The notes under the pieces were generated by a model that saw only the letters and a program-made list of their open reading frames with translations, was not told the origin of the DNA and ran no database searches. Positions 22,256 through 33,286 of a stretch of 64,000 nt of DNA are shown one piece after another. Made by a program: the position numbers and the translations under genes. The stretch covers positions 29,796,001 through 29,860,000 of the forward strand of contig CM069870.1 of assembly GCA_036172665.1 (NCBI GenBank), given 5' to 3'. This stretch comes from Prosopocoilus inquinatus. Its lineage: Eukaryota > Arthropoda > Insecta > Coleoptera > Lucanidae. The first letter of the stretch is position 1; the number at the start of each line of letters is the position of its first letter.

Positions 22256-23763
22256 GTAAGTCTGCACAATCTATTTAATTTTATTAATTGTGACTGCGTC
22301 AGATGTGTAAGTATTATCTCTCTCTCTTCATATCAAAGTGATTCTATAACATACCCCCATGTTGCATTTTAAAATAATCAAGCATTGTAAATCCAGGCAA
22401 CCAACATAACACTCATGGTTGTTTACTCCACGTTTATTCTTAATCTGTCATGATGATTGTTTCATGTAATACATATTACCGTAAAGTCTGAGAATTTAAG
22501 TAATTTTTTAAAATTAAAATCACTTAATACGTTTGTTCGTAGATAGTTTCTGGTTGGTCAAGCTTGTTGGCTCATGGGTATCGTTCAGGAAATATTGTAT
22601 TAAGAAAACTCATCGTAAAAGGTGATAGAGCATCATTTTGTTGATACCAGGTATCGTGTTAATACCAGGGGTTTTCAAATTTGCTATATCTAAGGAACTA
22701 TTGTGTTACGAAGAAGATTTAAGTAATGAAAAAATTGACCAATCAGTGTGTTATTTATTACTTCTAATCACACGTTTACTTTTTCTTTTGAACTGCACGT
22801 GAGTGCAATTTAATAAGTATACGTTTTCTTGTGCCTAGTATCTGTTTAAAAAAGGATTAAATACGAATTAATCTTAAGTTTGTATCGAAAGTTTTATTTC
22901 AAAGTGTTCTAGACTTTTAAATTATTTGAATTAGCGGTATTAGTTGCCTATGGTTACCATGCTTTGATGTGATTATTTTAAAAACCAACATAGGTTTATG
23001 TTGCATAATAAAATAATATCATTGTCTGTATACCCAAAACAATTTGAAATAGAAAAGTATATATCTGAAAATAATGCAAATATACATAGTTTATTGTACT
23101 TACGTTGTGCTTTTAATTTCTGTTTGCCAGGGTTATATTTTAAACACTGCAATTTTATATTTGCAAATGAAATTAATATAATAATCACGTTTCGTAACAT
23201 GTGTGTTGTATATATTACGATTTATGATTTGCATACTAATATTTTTGATGAGAAATAATTTACATTTAATCATATTTTTATACGCGTTTCTCTATGGCTC
23301 TATGGTTAAATATATCTAATTATCTAATCGAATTTCAATAAGTACCTATCAGTACTGATTTTATCGTACCTGGTGTTATGTCATTTTAAAATTCAATGAA
23401 CTAAATAATTTTGATACTGTCACTATTACTTGATCTATTACTTAATGGAACCAATATAACTTTTTAATACTGTATTAAAGACTTTTCCGAAGAAGTTTAA
23501 AATAAAATAATCAAACAAATTTAACTAATACTACCTGTTACTGTTACATGTAGGAAACTAACAATAATGTCACATTCGAAAACTATGAATCGATATTACT
23601 AAATTCCCATGTACAAACGAGGTTAACTGCACTACACGACATGAGCTTTACACAGCGGAGAAATTTACTTAATACTTATATACAAATATCTGTCAATTTT
23701 CAATTTCAGTTTATTTTAATGTTCCATGTTTTGGGTAGAAATTTGTTTTTAGGTAAAATATGC
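22256..23763. other. AT-rich intron DNA
   Basis: No exon or repeat supported after the donor at 22256. The open frames at 22973-23258 on both strands are AT-driven. Confidence 0.45.
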
Positions 23764-23831
23764 AATACTAAAAATAATAAAACATTCAGTACTAAAAATA
23801 ATAAAATATTGAATACTAAAAATAAAAGCAT
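23764..23831. repeat. 24-bp tandem repeat, three copies
   Basis: The block 'TACTAAAAATAATAAAA' or a shortened form starts at 23766, 23790 and 23814, a period of 24 bp. It lies 50 bp before the mariner insertion. Confidence 0.8.
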
Positions 23832-23882
23832 TTGTTGTTAAATCGAATTAGATTGCAAAAAATTTCCCGAGCATCCTCCGTA

Positions 23883-25174
23883 CGTGGGCTGCTGGAAAAG
23901 TTTCTGGAAACGGTATGAAAAAACGCATATGAAATTTGGTAAACGGTATCATTGTTTTTCGAAGTATTCGCCTGTGACGTCAATACACTTTTGCATACGC
24001 TCGAACCAATTTCTAAAGCACGTTTTCCACTCTAAAGATGGTACCTCAGAAACCAGTGTCCGGAATGTTTCAACCGCTGCTTCAGCCGACGAAAATCGCT
24101 CACCACGCATTTTATTTTTGATATTTGGGAACAAAAAGAAATCATTAGGTGATAAATCAGGTGAATATGGACAATGAGTCATTGATTCAACATTTTTGTT
24201 GGACAAAAAATCAACTGTTTGACGGGCTGAGTGAGAGCTGGCGTTGTCATGATGGAGAATAATTCGTCGATTTCGATTGTTTCTTCTTATTTGATCGATG
24301 TCTTCCGGCAAACAAATTGTAGTATACCAATCAGCATTCACGGTTTTTCGATCCTCTAAAGCCACGGTTGCTACATGTCCAGTTAAACCAAAGAAACAAG
24401 CAATCATTTGCTTCGCAGCACTGCGTGAACGGACAACTTTTGTTCGTTTTGGTTCATTTTGAAATACCCAAACGGTAGATTGTTGTTTACTTTCTGGCTC
24501 GTACGAATAGATCCAGGTTTCGTTACCAGTAAAGATGTTATAAACTAAATTTGAACGACCTCCATTGAATTTCTTGAGCATTTCTTCGCACCATTTGACA
24601 CGACCCCGCTTTTGCGCTTCTTTTAAATTGTGTGGGATCCAACGACTGCAAGGCTTTCGTACGTTTAAATAATCATGCAAAATCTGATGTATTGCTTTCA
24701 TGTCAATGCGTAAGGATGCTTGCATCTCACGGTATGTCACATGTCGATCTCGCTCAAGAATTTCACGTACAGCATCTACATTAGTGGCAACAACAGATGT
24801 TGATGGACGACCTGCACGAAATTCGTCACTGAGAGAGGTACGTCCACTCTGGAATTCGGCAAGCCAATTATAAATACTGCTCTTTGATGGTGCTTCATCT
24901 CCAAAAGCCAAATGAAGCCGATCGAGGCATTGTTTCGGCGTTAGACCACATTTGAAATCGTAAAAAATCATGGCACGAAAATTTTCACGCGAGATTTCCA
25001 TGTTTACACCAAATTACTTTTTCTCAAATGCTGTACAAACAAAATTAGTTCACTCGGATAGGAACTGTCAATAGAGTTATAGGCGAAAAACGTCAATTTT
25101 TTTAAATATGACAGTTCATAAACGCTAACAATTTTAGACCTACTAGATTCCAGAAAATTTTCCAGCAGCCCACG
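23883..25174 (-). mobile_element. complete mariner (DD34D), 1292 bp
   Basis: TA lies at 23881-23882 and 25175-25176. Terminal repeats of about 28 bp begin CGTGGGCTGCTGGAAAA at both ends. It contains one open transposase gene on the minus strand, with a 5' leader of about 170 bp. Same family and length as mariner A at 16388-17679. The intact frame suggests a recent arrival, but see the catalytic change in the transposase. Confidence 0.96.
23949..25001 (-). CDS. mariner transposase, open frame, first catalytic Asp is Asn
   Basis: 350 codons, a normal mariner length, from ATG at 25001 ('MEISRENFRAMIF') to a stop after 'EYFEKQ'. In family terms it binds the terminal repeats with two N-terminal HTH motifs (residues about 1-110) and cuts with a DD34D RNase-H-like domain. 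Visible landmarks: 'CLDRLHLAFGDEAPSK' and 'SIYNWLAEFQSGR' in the first HTH; 'HVTYREMQASL' and 'IHQILHDYL' in the second; linker 'WIPHNL'; then 'FTGNETWIYSYEP', 'HHDNASSHS' and 'YSPDLSPNDFFLFPNIK'. The first acidic residue, Asp in copy A ('TGDETW'), is Asn here (AAC). The other two Asp are present. It is therefore predicted to bind DNA but not cleave it. No stop or frameshift. Simple decay after insertion is the default reading. Confidence 0.9.
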   Translation of the reverse strand: MEISRENFRAMIFYDFKCGLTPKQCLDRLHLAFGDEAPSKSSIYNWLAEFQSGRTSLSDEFRAGRPSTSVVATNVDAVREILERDRHVTYREMQASLRIDMKAIHQILHDYLNVRKPCSRWIPHNLKEAQKRGRVKWCEEMLKKFNGGRSNLVYNIFTGNETWIYSYEPESKQQSTVWVFQNEPKRTKVVRSRSAAKQMIACFFGLTGHVATVALEDRKTVNADWYTTICLPEDIDQIRRNNRNRRIILHHDNASSHSARQTVDFLSNKNVESMTHCPYSPDLSPNDFFLFPNIKNKMRGERFSSAEAAVETFRTLVSEVPSLEWKTCFRNWFERMQKCIDVTGEYFEKQ

Positions 25175-25176
25175 TA

Positions 25177-26174
25177 TAACTATTTTGATCCTCTTCGAGG
25201 TCAGAGTTATCGAGCTACTTCTTTCACTTAACCTTCTTCATTCGTTTGTACTAGAATGCTGAGTTTTATAGCTCCACCTTAATAAATAAATAAATAAAAA
25301 AATTGAAATTGAAGATTTTCCTTTTTTTCTCAAAGGTATTTGAAGATTAAATATAAATGAGATTTACATATTTTTTTTGGACGCAAAAAGGCATAACTTT
25401 TTTGTTACTACATCTGTATCCTATCAGAGTCTACAAAATTAATGCGTTAGTTAATTATAAATAATCCTGTGTATGTAATTTTCAATTAAGTGACTTGAAA
25501 TTACTGAACAAACGTTCACATATAAACAGAGCGGTAAAAAAATGAAAAAGCTTTTAAAGCCTGTAATCCTTGGCATCGTAAATGGTTTTGCTAATGGCAT
25601 TCGTTAATTGGTGACAACTTCGTTATATCCGAGTCCAACAATATTTGATAGTGTTACAGAACTGTAAACGTAAATGGCAAATTCATGTTCTAGTATTAAG
25701 CGCGGAAGGCTCACAGTTTAATTTAATTCACTTTATAACTTTAAAAATTACAAGGCTATAAATAGCAAATTCATGTAGAAGTTTGAATAAGCTAAATAGT
25801 TACGTACCTACCTACAAATTGGTGCATCTCCCTTTAGAATTTTAAATTGTACATTTAATCAGATTAAATATTTTCATTCCTGCTCGTAATTTGCTAAAAA
25901 AAAAATAATTTTCCAGACGGCAAAAGATGGAAATTCACTGAAGAAATATTAATTTTAAGTGGATAGGTAGAGAAAGTATTTCGGTAAATACGAAAAGTTT
26001 AAAGAAAGTTATTTTTTTAATCAAATGTGTGTTTCTTTCTGATTTTAAATCTATTAAATTTATTATCAATAACTTTACCTTAGTAAAAATGTGTTACAAA
26101 TTCTACACTGATGGTCTACATATGAGTTTCTATTTGCTCACTAAAACTAATAGATCAACAATGCATACGTAGCA
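25177..26174. other. AT-rich non-coding DNA
   Basis: No gene or repeat that I can support. Confidence 0.45.
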
Positions 26175-27332
26175 TAGGGTGATTCATAATAAGTATCCGA
26201 CCCGTTAGGGGCGTATTTACTAAGGTCACGCAAGTACCAAATTGTAAAAAACAAATTTATCAGAGAGATTTCGAAAATCATCCTCTTTTAAAGTCCCAAT
26301 GAAAACCGTTTGAAAAGAACTGATCACTATTAGAATGTGATGCGTAACGTGTTTTTAAAATCAGGTTGACTGAGTGTTTATGTTTGTAAAATTGTGTCTG
26401 TGTGTCAACAAAAAGTAAATGTTATGTGATGTAACTGATGTGACCTTGTTAAGCGTCTATTCACATGATTTATGAATAGGCTGCCATACACAAAACATCT
26501 TAGAACTAGCTTTTCGAACAAATATAACTTATTATTTAATTATTAAAACTTGCGTTACTCCTGGATGTACGTTTTGACTCGAGTACTTGGAGCGCAAGAC
26601 AAGTAATCTTCTTCTTTGCATGAGCAAGCCTGCGCGCCAAGTACGCTACTACCCAAGCGTACGAAAGATTTGTTTGAATCTCAGTCTAATGAATCACGTA
26701 CCCCGAGCATTGTTTTGATTTGTTTTGTTCCTGCAAGAACGTAATTTCCTCAACCGTGTTAATGAAGTCTCCAGAAACTGACTTTTAATTGATTAAACAT
26801 AAGATTCTCTTCACTTTAATTCGATTATCTCGCACAGGAAGCCATTGCAAATACGTGAAATATTGTGGTAATACGTATGCTCAATTAAAAAAATCATAAA
26901 GGGCCGCTGTTGATGTTAAGAACACATTCCTCAAAACGAATTTCAATAAATTTCTGTGAATTGATACGCAAGTTGACTTGAGCACAATTACATTGACAAA
27001 ATTATTATTGTATCCCTACTTTCATAAAAAGAAATCAAGTTTATTGTTCGAATTATGCAATCTTTCCTCAGAGAGTCTTAAACGAAAGAAAACAATTTAC
27101 GATTTCAGTTCAAGGTTAAATGTTTGTGTTTTGTGTTTTTTTTCCGAGTCTATTGCTGTTGTGATGCATTCAAATATTTCAGTGACCACCAACAAGTTTA
27201 CATGTGAATTTCAATCCATTTTTCCTCAAAACTGCACAAGTTAGACCACCCTATGTCTATAGTTATTTGCTTTGTTTTCTCGAGTACTATCTGTCGTTAA
27301 CGGGTCGGACACTCATACTGAATTATCCTGTA
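26175..27332. mobile_element. possible 1.16-kb inverted-repeat element
   Basis: The left end reads TAGGGTGATTCATAATAAG then 'TATCCGACCCGTTA'. The right end, reverse-complemented, reads TACAGGATAATTCAGTATGAG then 'TGTCCGACCCGTTA'. About 33 bp are similar. The interior carries no recognisable protein. Likely a non-autonomous element of the TA-inserting group with a worn left tip. Confidence 0.55.
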
Positions 27333-27559
27333 TAGTGGCCAACATTGTGTCTTGAGGATTTTCTAGTGTATTTAGCTTGGGAACATCCTTGTCGACACTC
27401 AGTAGTCAGCTGGCACACTTGGATTCCGTTTACCTTTTGTAACGGTTTTCTGTGGTGCGTATTTCCTGATGGAAAACGTTCTCCATGCCCGTCATTTACT
27501 CTACCAATATTGGACGGAGAAAATTCAAATGTGAAACCAAGAAATTATTTTTTCTAAAG
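27333..27559. other. coding-like but unassigned segment
   Basis: GC content rises and both strands are open for about 70 codons. The minus-strand frame gives 'GRVNDGHGERFPSGNTHHRK', the plus-strand frame 'PDGKRSPCPSFTLPI'. No family is recognised and no splice sites or start decide between strands, so no gene is called. Confidence 0.25.
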
Positions 27560-27835
27560 GCGGGTACAGACCAAGCGCGCCGATCCGCGCCACGCCGTGC
27601 AGAATGCTTGTGAACGTTGCAGGCGCTTCAAATTTGGACAGGTTAACAAGCACGAATGCGCAACAACATGCACGAACAAGCATTCGCAAATCTTAACGCG
27701 GGGACAGATCAAGGGCGTCGATCCGCACCGTGCCGTGCAAAAAGTTTGTGATCGTTGCAGGCACTTCTAATTTGGACGGGTTACCGATCACAAACGCGCA
27801 ACAACATTCACGAACAAGCATTCACAAACATTATC
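27560..27835. repeat. GC-rich 138-bp tandem duplication
   Basis: Unit 1 (27560-27697) begins GCGGGTACAGACCAAG; unit 2 (27698-27835) begins GCGGGGACAGATCAAG. They align along their whole length at about 80 percent identity by eye. Each unit contains an internal inverted pair ('GAATGCTTGT' versus 'ACAAGCATTC' in unit 1), so each could fold. The GC content is exceptional for the window. Not coding: the frames differ between units. Confidence 0.85.
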
Positions 27836-28225
27836 CGCTTGATGTCGGTACATCATTGTGGAATGCTCGTCACAAAAATCATCACTTGCGACATAAAAAG
27901 CAAAATAAAAACAACGGCTACGGGCAATAGTTTATATTTACTATTCAGAGTATTCACGAAAAATCTGTACATCGCTCGGCAAGTGATGACAGAGATCAAA
28001 ACAAGAAAAAAATTCTAATAAACCCACGTCCATTACTCAATACAGGCTGTCCATGCTATTTATTCACTCTTCTAGAATTTTTATTTTTTTACATTAAATT
28101 CGAGATCAATATATTAAATAAAAGCTGAATTTACTGACATAGCACTGACCACCGTAGGACTTCCGGTTTCACCGGTAATTTTGGTTTCCATGACAACGAA
28201 CTTTTTTTTTTTTAATTTTCAAAAC

Positions 28226-28446
28226 TATAAATCGTGTAAGTGAAGCCTGGTTCTTGTCCGATGAAAATTGTAAGTACAATGTTTTTTTTTTAATCTCGAA
28301 CCGGACAGAATTATGATGGGAAAACACTGAACGTTTCGCTATAGATTTATAGCTATAAATATAAATCTATAGCGAAACTTTGATTGTTTTCCCTTCATAC
28401 TTCTGTCCGGTTCGAGATTAAAACAAAATTGTACTTATAAATCGTG
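28226..28446. repeat. hairpin element with 12-bp flanking direct repeats
   Basis: Arms at about 28267-28350 and 28355-28434 pair over some 80 bp. Key blocks are 'AATCTCGAACCGGACAGAA' versus 'TTCTGTCCGGTTCGAGATT' and 'TTTCGCTATAGATTTATA' versus 'TATAAATCTATAGCGAAA', leaving an almost loopless centre. The 12-mer TATAAATCGTGT stands just outside each end (28226-28237 and 28435-28446), like a target duplication. A one-armed relative lies at 11134-11235. Confidence 0.78.
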
Positions 28447-28564
28447 TGTTTTCGTTATAGTGCGATCAACTAATTCGAGTAAGCCACTCCTTTGGATTGC
28501 ATTTTGATTTTTAACAGTCTTACGGCATATTAAGTTTTCATTAGGTTATAACTTATTTTTTTTT

Positions 28565-28825
28565 TCAAAACATCTTACGACCTAAGGAAAGTCTTTGTAT
28601 TTTCGGGCCTAATAACTCAATTAAGATTTGATCTTCAGAGGATATCCGAAAAACAATTTTGAATTGCCCTGTATTTACAACTGACAAATCACACAGTAAA
28701 TCAATGACACTGTAACGATTTCTGTTTTGAAAAATTCTCTCAAGAAGTTCACTAACAAGTTCCTCGTAGTATGCTGCTTTATTGTTTCCAGAAAATTCTT
28801 TATAGCATTTTTGAAGGATTCCCAT
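28565..28825 (-). pseudogene. protein fragment of unknown origin, perhaps transposon-derived
   Basis: An 86-codon frame from ATG 28825. The first third reads like real protein: 'MGILQKCYKEFSGNNKAAYY' then 'EELVSELLERI'. After that the composition becomes less convincing. It has the feel of a fragment of a repeated insect protein that is cut or shifted in its middle. I cannot name the family. No splice sites or neighbours support a host gene. Confidence 0.3.
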
Positions 28826-30446
28826 GCACTGACTCAGCTTTATTTAGATTGTTTTCGAATAGGATCGTTCATTAGTTCCTGAATTTTGAATCGACAAATA
28901 TACCTTTTTTTACTTTGGCCTCACTTATTGCCTTTCAGGAAATGAAAAGATTTTTGCTTTTACGAAATTTTGATTTATAATTGTGGAAGATCCATCCCTC
29001 TAGAATCATATTTACTACCTTAGAGATCATATTAATACTGTAAAAACCTGCGAATTTTTGAAATTGTCGAACTCGGTCCACTCCTTATCTTATTTAATAG
29101 GGCTTCCTTATAATAGTTGAAATAAAAATCCGAATCTTATAAATCTTATAATATAATATAATCTTAAAATATAGAAAACAATTTCATACAATAACAAAGA
29201 GATTACAAACAAAAAATAAGCGAATTTAATTTAATTAACTTTTTAACGATTAGCATAAAGTTGAGATGGGAAGATCTACGTAAATCAGTTTACTTCTAAA
29301 AACTCCTTTGTCAACAATGATACTTTATTCAAACTTACATTCGCCGATCGTGGATGCTTCTTAGGTACATTTTATTTAAATTAAATTATGAAAATTGACT
29401 GATGGAATAAATTCTGAATTTTATGAACTTTACGGCAAGGAATTTTTAAGACGCCTGTTACACAGACCAAGTCATACTCGGAATTACCTGCAAGCTTTCT
29501 TTTTTCGTTAAACAGGCTGTTTGGTTATTGCCTGGATAAATTAAAACTGTAGATTTGGGTTACTAAATGAAGTAAAAAAATCCTATACATAATGGTCGTT
29601 CTGCTCATTTTTGAAAAATTTCGAAAAGAATCAATTGTTTGGTACCGCTGAACCGTATTTATCACACAAGCATTATTTAAGTAAATATTCGATATGCCCG
29701 AACGCATGAATCAGCGCGAATCTATGCTAACACGTGCAAGCCCTACACTTTTAATAGCTCGGATAAGAGTTTCCGCAGAAATAGAACTCCAGTTAAGGTG
29801 TACTTAAAGCACGTAAGGGCCATGATTTCTCCGTGTAAAATTCTTTTGTGAACTCTTAACATGTTTGTAAATAAAATAACTTGTAAATATTTATTTCAAC
29901 GTCCTTTGAGGTTTCATCACTCGCAAAATAACAAAACTTTATCAGACAGAATTGCAAGTGAGAAAAATTTAACAATTTCATTCTTTGTGTGTACATTTAT
30001 TCTGACCTGCACACTTTAAAATCTGTTGAGGCACTGACCTTTCATCATTTGCGTTGAAAGATGTAAGAAAAAAAGAAACAAACCGCCAGTGGAATTTATG
30101 GCTTCTGCCCGGGCGGACGATGTTTGCAGCATTGGGGCGTTAATCAGCGGTTTCCAAACAATTTTTTTGTTTCAATTTTTTTCCTCGAAAACGAAACTTG
30201 AAGCAGCCCGGATTATCAAGCTCTTTTTACTCTGCATAGTGTCCCCAATACGCTGTGTAGAGGTGTCCAGTCAATTACCTAACACCATCTATAAGCTGTA
30301 CGTGTTTCATTTTGTATTTTCCAATAAGTCATATTTCGATACGAGTTCTAACTTAATAAAGTATCTTAATTAAATAAGCGTACTGAATCACAAAAAAAAT
30401 GATAAGAATCTGAATTCTTATATATACGGAGTTGAAGCAGCATACA
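28826..30446. other. AT-rich non-coding DNA
   Basis: No gene or repeat supported. The 94-codon frame at 30089-30373 has a GC-rich start ('MEFMASARADDVCSIGALIS') but no family or splice support. Confidence 0.4.
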
Positions 30447-30448
30447 TA

Positions 30449-31239
30449 CAGGTTGGGCCAATACTGCGTATTCGGTAGATAGCGCCTATATTAATGCAGA
30501 TTGTTAAAATCTGTTTTCCCTATTACTTACCTATGGTATAGATGCATGATTTAAAATTAGTTACAATTATACAGAGTGTTCCGTGTGGCTGTGCCAGACC
30601 AAGGTTATGTTTTTTTTTAATGACATTTCAATGTAAAAAGTTGGTATTATTTGATGTTTTACAGATTAGATGTTTATTAAAATTCGGCATTTAAATTTTA
30701 CAATAACATTAGATAACCTCTATGAAACAGAAAACAATTTCCAAGTCGAACATATTCCAATTATTTTACACAGGGTGATTCTTGACTCCGATGTTTATTT
30801 TACTCGGTTAGTTTAAATGGAACACTCTATATTTTATGACTGAATTTAATAGGTCTTTGATTAAGCTTTACAATGATATAAGGTTCAGTATGTGTTACAC
30901 AACAAGCCTGCACACAGTAAGACGTCAAATTTGTAAATTCATAAAACAGTATTATTCCATCTTCTAATGGAATATTTTGTTTATAATTTAGTTGATTATA
31001 ATTAGAAAATCTGTATTATGTACTCTTAAAGATGAATTGAAGTAAACCATAATATACAGTATGTTCCATAAAAAAAAAACATAACTTTGGTCTGGCACAG
31101 AAACACAAAACACTCTGTGTAATTGTAACTAATTTTAAATCATGCATCTATACCATAGATAAGTAATAGTGAAAACATATTTTAGAAATCTGCATTAATA
31201 TAGGCGCTATCTACCGAATACGCACTATTGGCCCACCTG
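30449..31239. mobile_element. 791-bp long-TIR element, TA-flanked
   Basis: Arms of about 170 bp. The left tip is CAGGTTGGGCCAATACTGCG; the right tip, reverse-complemented, is CAGGTGGGCCAATAGTGCG. The arms share 'ATTCGGTAGATAGCGCC', 'ATAGATGCATGATTTAAAA' and 'GACCAAGGTTATG' / 'GACCAAAGTTATG'. TA flanks at 30447-30448 and 31240-31241. The middle 450 bp are non-coding. Non-autonomous. Confidence 0.85.
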
Positions 31240-31621
31240 TATATCGATACGATAAGAGTCGGTAAGAGACTTCTGACCTGTTACCGAAAAATGAAACCCG
31301 ATTAACAAATTCTAACTTATTAACTATATTTAGAATAACATCATTCAAGATGCAAGGGCACTAGATAAAACTATGCAATATTGAATGTTATAAGTGTTAT
31401 AAGCAGAAATAAGAACTGCAACTCGGCCATATTTCGTTTATACAGATCAGATCTGTCAAAGATTTGAGTTAAAAGAAAGTTAGCCTACTTTATTTTAGAA
31501 AGTGTGCACAAAATTATAAAGCAGAAGAAGTAATTTGTAATTACTTTTCTTTTCTGGTAATTCAGTAAATCTAAATTAATCTAAAGTTAAAATTATTGCG
31601 TGTGTGACTTTAACAGTTGCG

Positions 31622-31993
31622 ATGAACCGGAAATCTAATAGGTTTGCTCCAGCAGCAATTTGTGAGTACTTCAAAATAAAAAAGGATATGCGTTCTGATG
31701 GCGCTGTTAAAATCGATTATTATTTCGATGGAACTGATTCTGACAATGACGATTTCAAACTAGTTACAAACTGTTGTTGGAGCAAACCTAATAACATAAA
31801 TGGTAGTGATTTAGTTAAAATGTTCTTTAAGTTTTTGAGAAAATTTCAGTTAAAAATTTACTGCCAGTTCGGACTCCACAATACACAATTACTTAAAATT
31901 TTATTAGAAAACGCGCGGCGTTATTTCAAGGTTTCAAGTTGGGGTATTCTCCCACCTAATGAATCAGGCCTGTATGAAGTGAGTGTTGGTTAA
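31622..31993 (+). CDS. possible first coding exon of an unknown gene
   Basis: The frame opens at ATG 31622 ('MNRKSNRFAPAAICEYFKIK') and runs 123 codons to a stop at 31991-31993. A strong donor (GAA/GTGAGT) occurs at about 31977, so the true coding end may be there. The protein has an acidic stretch ('DGTDSDNDDF'), a helix-like 'DLVKMFFKFLRKFQLKIY' and 'LLKILLENARRYFKVSSWGI'. Codon use is less AT-driven than chance frames nearby. No family is recognised. It could instead be a fragment of an unrecognised transposon. Confidence 0.4.
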   Translation: MNRKSNRFAPAAICEYFKIKKDMRSDGAVKIDYYFDGTDSDNDDFKLVTNCCWSKPNNINGSDLVKMFFKFLRKFQLKIYCQFGLHNTQLLKILLENARRYFKVSSWGILPPNESGLYEVSVG

Positions 31994-32757
31994 CTTGAAT
32001 CTGCTTAAACGATACATGAATGCGTATACTGGAGGATATCAGAAGGTATGTATTTATTGGGGACCGATACAAAACGTGCTTGATACGTTCATTGCCTGAT
32101 AATGTGAAACCAGCTTTAGTGGCTCACGAAAAGTTTGATGCGGTGGACCAATACACTTGGGCCTCGGACCAAACTTGACAGTAATGCTAATGTACAGCTA
32201 GCTATCTATTAACGTAACTATAAACCTAGGCTGGTTTCTGTATCGATCTTCAACGCAACAAGTGCAAATGCATGTTTACGTACAAAGGTTAAATAAACAA
32301 CGGTTAATTACAGATAAGCTCTCAAAATATAGTATATTATAATCGCTACATAAAATCCATAAATTTATTAGGTCTAATCACGAAGGAACAGCGTGAAGAG
32401 CGGACGCGATAGAGCTTTGATCGGAAAAATTTTTAAAATAACAAAGCGTAGGGATTTTTATTCGTTTAGATTATGTGTGTGGGTAAAATGATTAGATAGA
32501 GGTAATTTATAACTTTTAGGCTGGTGAAAGACAAACTACATAAAGTTGCCTATAAAAAATCCACCTAATGTTTAAATGGCTTTTAACGATAAATTTAAGC
32601 AGATACACGACTTGGTAATCTATTTTATTGGTTTTTCATTTTATTCTAACGGCCAGTATAATCCACATTTTAAAATGGAGGTTAAGGTTCAGCAGAACTG
32701 AGTTTTAATAAAAGAAATACGTGATTGACAATAATTGAATAAGTCACGTCTAAAGCA
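31994..32757. other. non-coding DNA
   Basis: Nothing recognised. No continuation of the preceding frame was found. Confidence 0.45.
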
Positions 32758-32908
32758 ACGTTTTCAGTCAAGCGATACGCGTTGGCGTAAGCTGCGATGC
32801 AAGTAGTGATTGGTTAATTCAATTATTACGCTTGCCTTGCTATTTGAATTAACCAATCACTATTTGTATTGTATCTAATGCCAACACGTATCGCTTGGCT
32901 GAAAACGT
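32758..32908. repeat. 151-bp hairpin MITE
   Basis: Termini ACGTTTTCAG and CTGAAAACGT are perfect inverses. Pairing continues through 'AAGCGATACGCGTTGGC' versus 'GCCAACACGTATCGCTT' and 'AGTGATTGGTTAATTCAA' versus 'TTGAATTAACCAATCACT'. Almost the entire element folds. Non-coding. Confidence 0.82.
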
Positions 32909-33141
32909 ATCTTAATGCCACTTTTGTTATTTTGAAATATTTCAGGAAAATATTAGTAATTTCATATTAGATAATTTTATTAAGTAAAAAACGTCAAACA
33001 TTTACACGTTAAGAGCGATCTTTCCGTTTCAGTATAGGGCAAACCCAATGCATTTTTACGAAACGGGATTGCACGTAGTGCCTATGTTATGAATGATAAT
33101 CCGAAAAAAAATAATGTACTTATTTAAGACATTCTGAACTA

Positions 33142-33284
33142 CAAAACGTCTGTTTTAAAAAATAGATTTCGTTTCTCAATTAACCAATATTAATTAAGAA
33201 AAATCCGCATTTTGTACCGTATCTTTAACATTTTCTTTCTCCTACTTCTAATTAAAATAATAAAAATGTAAAACAGACGTTTTG
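33142..33284. mobile_element. 143-bp MITE, TA-flanked
   Basis: Termini CAAAACGTCTGTTTTA and TAAAACAGACGTTTTG lie between TA dinucleotides (33140-33141, 33285-33286). The inner part does not pair well. Non-coding. Confidence 0.8.
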
Positions 33285-33286
33285 TA

